From Variovorax sp. dw_308 (GTDB taxonomy: Bacteria; Pseudomonadota; Gammaproteobacteria; Burkholderiales; Burkholderiaceae_C), in the NCBI RefSeq assembly GCF_019207085.1, contig NZ_JAATOM010000003.1:62001-126000 (forward strand): a DNA stretch of 64,000 bases. The letters run 5' to 3'. The position numbers were made by a program, and so were the translations under genes. The notes beneath the pieces are model-generated. The model was not told the DNA's origin. It saw only the letters and a program-made list of their open reading frames with translations, and searched no databases. This document shows, piece by piece, positions 61,786 to 64,000 of the stretch; positions within the stretch are counted from its first letter, which is position 1, and every line of letters begins with the position of its first letter.

Positions 61786-61942
61786 AGCGAGGGGTCTTCT
61801 CTCCTCTGAAAAAACAACATCTCCCAATGAAAAAACCCTCATTTCCCTTGGAAACGCGTTTTTTCTCATTTAGCATCCGCACTACCAGTGGATGCTCTGT
61901 TTTTCATTGGTGAATATCTCATCCAAAACAAGGAAATCAATC

Positions 61943-62392
61943 ATGGCAACTGCAAAGAAGGCTCCGGCCAAAAAGGCTCCCGCAAAGAAGGCCGCACCGG
62001 CAAAGAAAGCGGCTGCTCCGGCAAAGAAGGCGGCTCCAGCAAAGAAGGCGGCCCCGGCGAAGAAGGCTGCTGCACCCGCGAAGAAGGCAGCAGCTCCGGC
62101 CAAGAAGGCCGCACCGGCAAAGAAGGCGGCTCCCGCCAAGAAGCGCACCCCCAACGCTGCGTTCATGAAGGCCTTGACCCCCAGCCCGGCGCTCGCCGCT
62201 GTGGTCGGTTCCACCCCGCTGCCACGCACTGCCGTGGTCAGCAAGCTGTGGGACTACATCAAGAAGAACAACCTTCAGGACAAGGCCAACAAGCGCAACA
62301 TCAACGCCGACGCCAAGCTGAAGGAAATCTTCGGCAAGCCGCAAGTGTCGATGTTCGAGCTCGCTTCGCTGATCGGCAAGCACGTCAAGTAA
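61943..62392 (+). CDS. Histone-H1-like tail fused to a SWIB domain
   Basis: A 149-residue protein with start ATG 61943 and AGGAA upstream. Residues 4-70 are a lysine/alanine/proline repeat (AKKAPAKKAAPAKKAA units), like histone H1 tails and AlgP. The rest, TPNAAFMKALTPSPALAAVVG, VVSKLWDYIKKNNL, KRNINADAKLKEIFG and SMFELASLIGKHVK, is a SWIB/MDM2-like domain. The protein is probably a DNA-binding nucleoid protein with a protein-binding head. A strong terminator follows. Confidence 0.9.
   Translation: MATAKKAPAKKAPAKKAAPAKKAAAPAKKAAPAKKAAPAKKAAAPAKKAAAPAKKAAPAKKAAPAKKRTPNAAFMKALTPSPALAAVVGSTPLPRTAVVSKLWDYIKKNNLQDKANKRNINADAKLKEIFGKPQVSMFELASLIGKHVK
61955..62145 (+). repeat. Degenerate DNA repeat encoding AKKAP/AKKAA units
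   Basis: Roughly 15-bp and 18-bp units such as GCAAAGAAGGCGGCTCC are repeated about ten times inside the histone-like tail. They vary at third codon positions, so selection acts on the protein. Slippage could change the tail length between strains. Confidence 0.75.
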
Positions 62393-62422
62393 GCCCCAGG
62401 CGCTTCGTGCGCCTGCCCGAAG

Positions 62423-62447
62423 AGCCGGCCTTGTGCCGGCTTTTTTT
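62423..62447 (+). terminator. Intrinsic terminator after the SWIB gene
   Basis: AGCCGGC, loop CTTGT, GCCGGCT and a run of seven T residues lie 30 nt past the stop codon on the plus strand. The hairpin has no matching U-tract on the other strand. Confidence 0.92.
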
Positions 62448-62478
62448 CGTTTGGGGGTGACCGCTCTTCAGCGGTGCT

Positions 62479-64000
62479 TCACTTCCCCAACGCCGCCTTC
62501 GTGATGCCGCTCAAGGTGCCGCGCGTGGTGATGATCTCGGGGTCGAGCGGTACCTCGATCAGCGTGCCGGTGTCGGCCTTCAATGCACGCAGCAGCGCCG
62601 CCTCGAACTGGTCGGTGGCGGTCACCCGCTCGGCCGCGTAGCCATAGGCGCGTGCGAGCGCGCAGAAGTCCGGGTTGCGCAGCGCCGTGCCGCTCACGTT
62701 GGTGGGGTACTCGCGCTCCTGGTGCATGCGGATGGTCCCGAACATGCCATTGTTGAGCAGGACGATGATGCTCTTGCCGCCGTGCTGCGATGCCGTCGCA
62801 AGCTCCTGCCCGTTCATGAGGAAGTCTCCGTCGCCGGCGATGGTGAAGGCGATGCGCCCGCTCACGAGGTTTGCGGCAATGCCCGCGGGAACGCCGTAGC
62901 CCATGGCGCCGCTGGTCGGCGCGAGCTGCGTCTTGTGGCCCTTCACGAGCCCGTGATAGCGGAAGAAGCGGTGCACCCAGCTCGCGAAGTTGCCCGCGCC
63001 ATTGGTGATGGCGGCGTCATGCGGCAGGTGCTGCTGCAGCAGTGCGACGACGGCCGCCATGTCGACCGCGCCGCGCGGGGCCGCGGGCGGGAGTCCGGGC
63101 AGCGGCTGCGGCTGCAGGTTGGCGAGATAGTCGGCATGGGCCGCATCGGTCCAGGTTTGCCAGGGCAGTTCCGGCGGCGCCGTGAGCACCTCGAGGCTGC
63201 GGGCCGCGGCGCTCATGCCGGCGTTGATGGCGAGGTCGGCCTGGTAGACGCGGTTGAGTTCCTCGGCGCTGGCGTGGATGTGCACCAGCTTCTGCTTCGG
63301 CCTGGGCGCTTCGAGCAGGGTGTAGCCACTGGTTGTCATCTCGCCGAGGCGCGGCCCGATGGCGATGACCAGGTCGCTGTCCTTCACGCGCTGCGCGAGC
63401 TTGGGATTGATGGCGATGCCGACATCGCCGGCGTAGAGCGCATGGTGGTTGTCGAACGTGTCCTGGAAGCGGAAGGCATTGCCCACCGGCAGCTGCCAGT
63501 TCTCGGCGAAGCGCTGCAGGGCCTGCGCCGCCTGCGGTGTCCACCCGCTGCCGCCGGCGATCACGAAGGGGCGCTTCGATTCCAGCAGCAACTCGCGCAG
63601 CGTGCGCAACGCGCCCGGGTCGCTCCACGGCTGCACCGCCTCCACGCGCGGCAGGGGTTTCGCCGTCGTCATCGAGCGCAGCATGTCCTCGGGCAGCACC
63701 AGCACGACGGGGCCTGGTCGCCCGTTCATCGCGGTGGAGAAGGCACGGGCGACGTACTCGGGGATGCGGCTGGCGTCGTCGATGCGTTCGACGCGCTTGG
63801 CGAAGCCCTTGGTGCTGGGCCCGAAGAAGCTGCCGTAGTCGACCTCCTGGAAGGCTTCACGATCGCGGAAGTCGCTGCCCACATCGCCGATGAACAGCAC
63901 CATCGGCGTGGAGTCCTGGAAGGCGTTGTGCACGCCGATCGATGCATTGGTCGCGCCCGGGCCGCGCGTGACGAAGCAGATGCCCGGCCGCCCGGTGATG
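62479..64000 (-). CDS. Thiamine-diphosphate-dependent enzyme, acetolactate-synthase-like (N-terminus cut by window end)
   Basis: About 507 residues are visible; the frame continues through base 64000 (ITGRPGICFVTRGPGATNAS), so the N-terminus lies outside. The partial N-terminal PYR domain is followed by the central domain and a C-terminal PP domain with the ThDP/Mg motif GDGDFLMNGQEL and NNGMFGTIRM. The architecture is that of acetolactate synthase, glyoxylate carboligase and related decarboxylases. PTSGAMGYGVPAGIAANL precedes the ThDP motif. The reaction cannot be fixed; no ilvN-like small subunit follows. Confidence 0.88.
   Translation of the reverse strand, partial: ITGRPGICFVTRGPGATNASIGVHNAFQDSTPMVLFIGDVGSDFRDREAFQEVDYGSFFGPSTKGFAKRVERIDDASRIPEYVARAFSTAMNGRPGPVVLVLPEDMLRSMTTAKPLPRVEAVQPWSDPGALRTLRELLLESKRPFVIAGGSGWTPQAAQALQRFAENWQLPVGNAFRFQDTFDNHHALYAGDVGIAINPKLAQRVKDSDLVIAIGPRLGEMTTSGYTLLEAPRPKQKLVHIHASAEELNRVYQADLAINAGMSAAARSLEVLTAPPELPWQTWTDAAHADYLANLQPQPLPGLPPAAPRGAVDMAAVVALLQQHLPHDAAITNGAGNFASWVHRFFRYHGLVKGHKTQLAPTSGAMGYGVPAGIAANLVSGRIAFTIAGDGDFLMNGQELATASQHGGKSIIVLLNNGMFGTIRMHQEREYPTNVSGTALRNPDFCALARAYGYAAERVTATDQFEAALLRALKADTGTLIEVPLDPEIITTRGTLSGITKAALGK

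Noticed and set aside
61955..62145. CRISPR-like repeat array
   Set aside because: The repeats are coding, contiguous and without spacers; they encode the histone-like tail.

Overview
The window is GC-rich, densely coded bacterial chromosome. The gene order thrS-infC-rpmI-rplT-pheS-pheT-ihfA-merR-tRNA-Pro, a class I PHA synthase next to its thiolase, several acyl-CoA catabolic clusters and an orphan TAXI-type binding protein point to a betaproteobacterium of the order Burkholderiales, family Comamonadaceae, most likely Variovorax or a close relative. This placement rests on recognising gene content and order; no database search was run. I see no phage, plasmid, transposase or CRISPR.

Layout. 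1-2.3 kb: the end of an MFS transporter and two tandem paralogous unknowns. 2.4-5.4 kb: phaC-phaA (polyhydroxyalkanoate synthesis), reading leftward. 5.7-9.3 kb: a small membrane protein, pgeF, a zeta-class GST isomerase, and divergently a fumarylpyruvate/fumarylacetoacetate hydrolase, a Nudix hydrolase and a CreA protein. 9.3-14.2 kb: a fused ABC exporter, an NlpD-like lipoprotein, a membrane-anchored TAXI protein and an ankyrin-containing pair. 14.3-15.7 kb: a thioesterase and an alpha/beta hydrolase. 15.8-20.7 kb: a five-gene leftward operon (SDR, thiolase, APH-type kinase, small DUF6285-like protein, acyl-CoA dehydrogenase) that matches the logic of the Pseudomonas putida lva (levulinate/4-hydroxyacid) pathway; a MalT-like LuxR regulator lies nearby on the other strand. 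24-27.6 kb: a nitronate monooxygenase-like protein, a double GNAT, an exported FAH-fold lipoprotein and a 5'-truncated cutA remnant. 27.6-33.9 kb: a second acyl-CoA cluster (acyl-CoA dehydrogenase, CoA ligase, alpha-methylacyl-CoA racemase-like protein and an adjacent pair of acyl-CoA dehydrogenases), suited to branched or side-chain acyl-CoA oxidation. 34-36.2 kb: an AsmA protein and a DUF2789-like protein. 36.5-40.6 kb: a secreted unknown, then a tightly coupled operon of catalase-like protein, unknown protein and DyP-type peroxidase. 40.7-48.8 kb: a SAM/cyclase/AAA/TPR signalling protein, an SDR, a cytosolic sulfatase, an HD-fold protein with possible diiron ligands and a flavin monooxygenase. 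48.9-57.2 kb: the translation operon, read leftward from thrS to tRNA-Pro. 57.3-64 kb: a quinol monooxygenase-like protein with a divergent GlxA-type regulator, isocitrate lyase, a gamma-glutamylcyclotransferase, an EamA transporter, a histone-H1-tail/SWIB fusion and a partial TPP enzyme.

How it works together. Much of the window handles acyl-CoA: two beta-oxidation-type clusters, two thiolases, PHA storage, and isocitrate lyase to retain the acetyl-CoA carbon. The translation cluster carries visible regulation. The thrS leader has a threonine-rich leader peptide whose stop codon overlaps a candidate antiterminator facing an intrinsic terminator. pheS is preceded by another terminator-like hairpin, and infC appears to start at an ATC codon. 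The most novel-looking items are the thrS attenuator, the catalase/unknown/DyP operon, the lva-like kinase operon and the exported FAH homologue.
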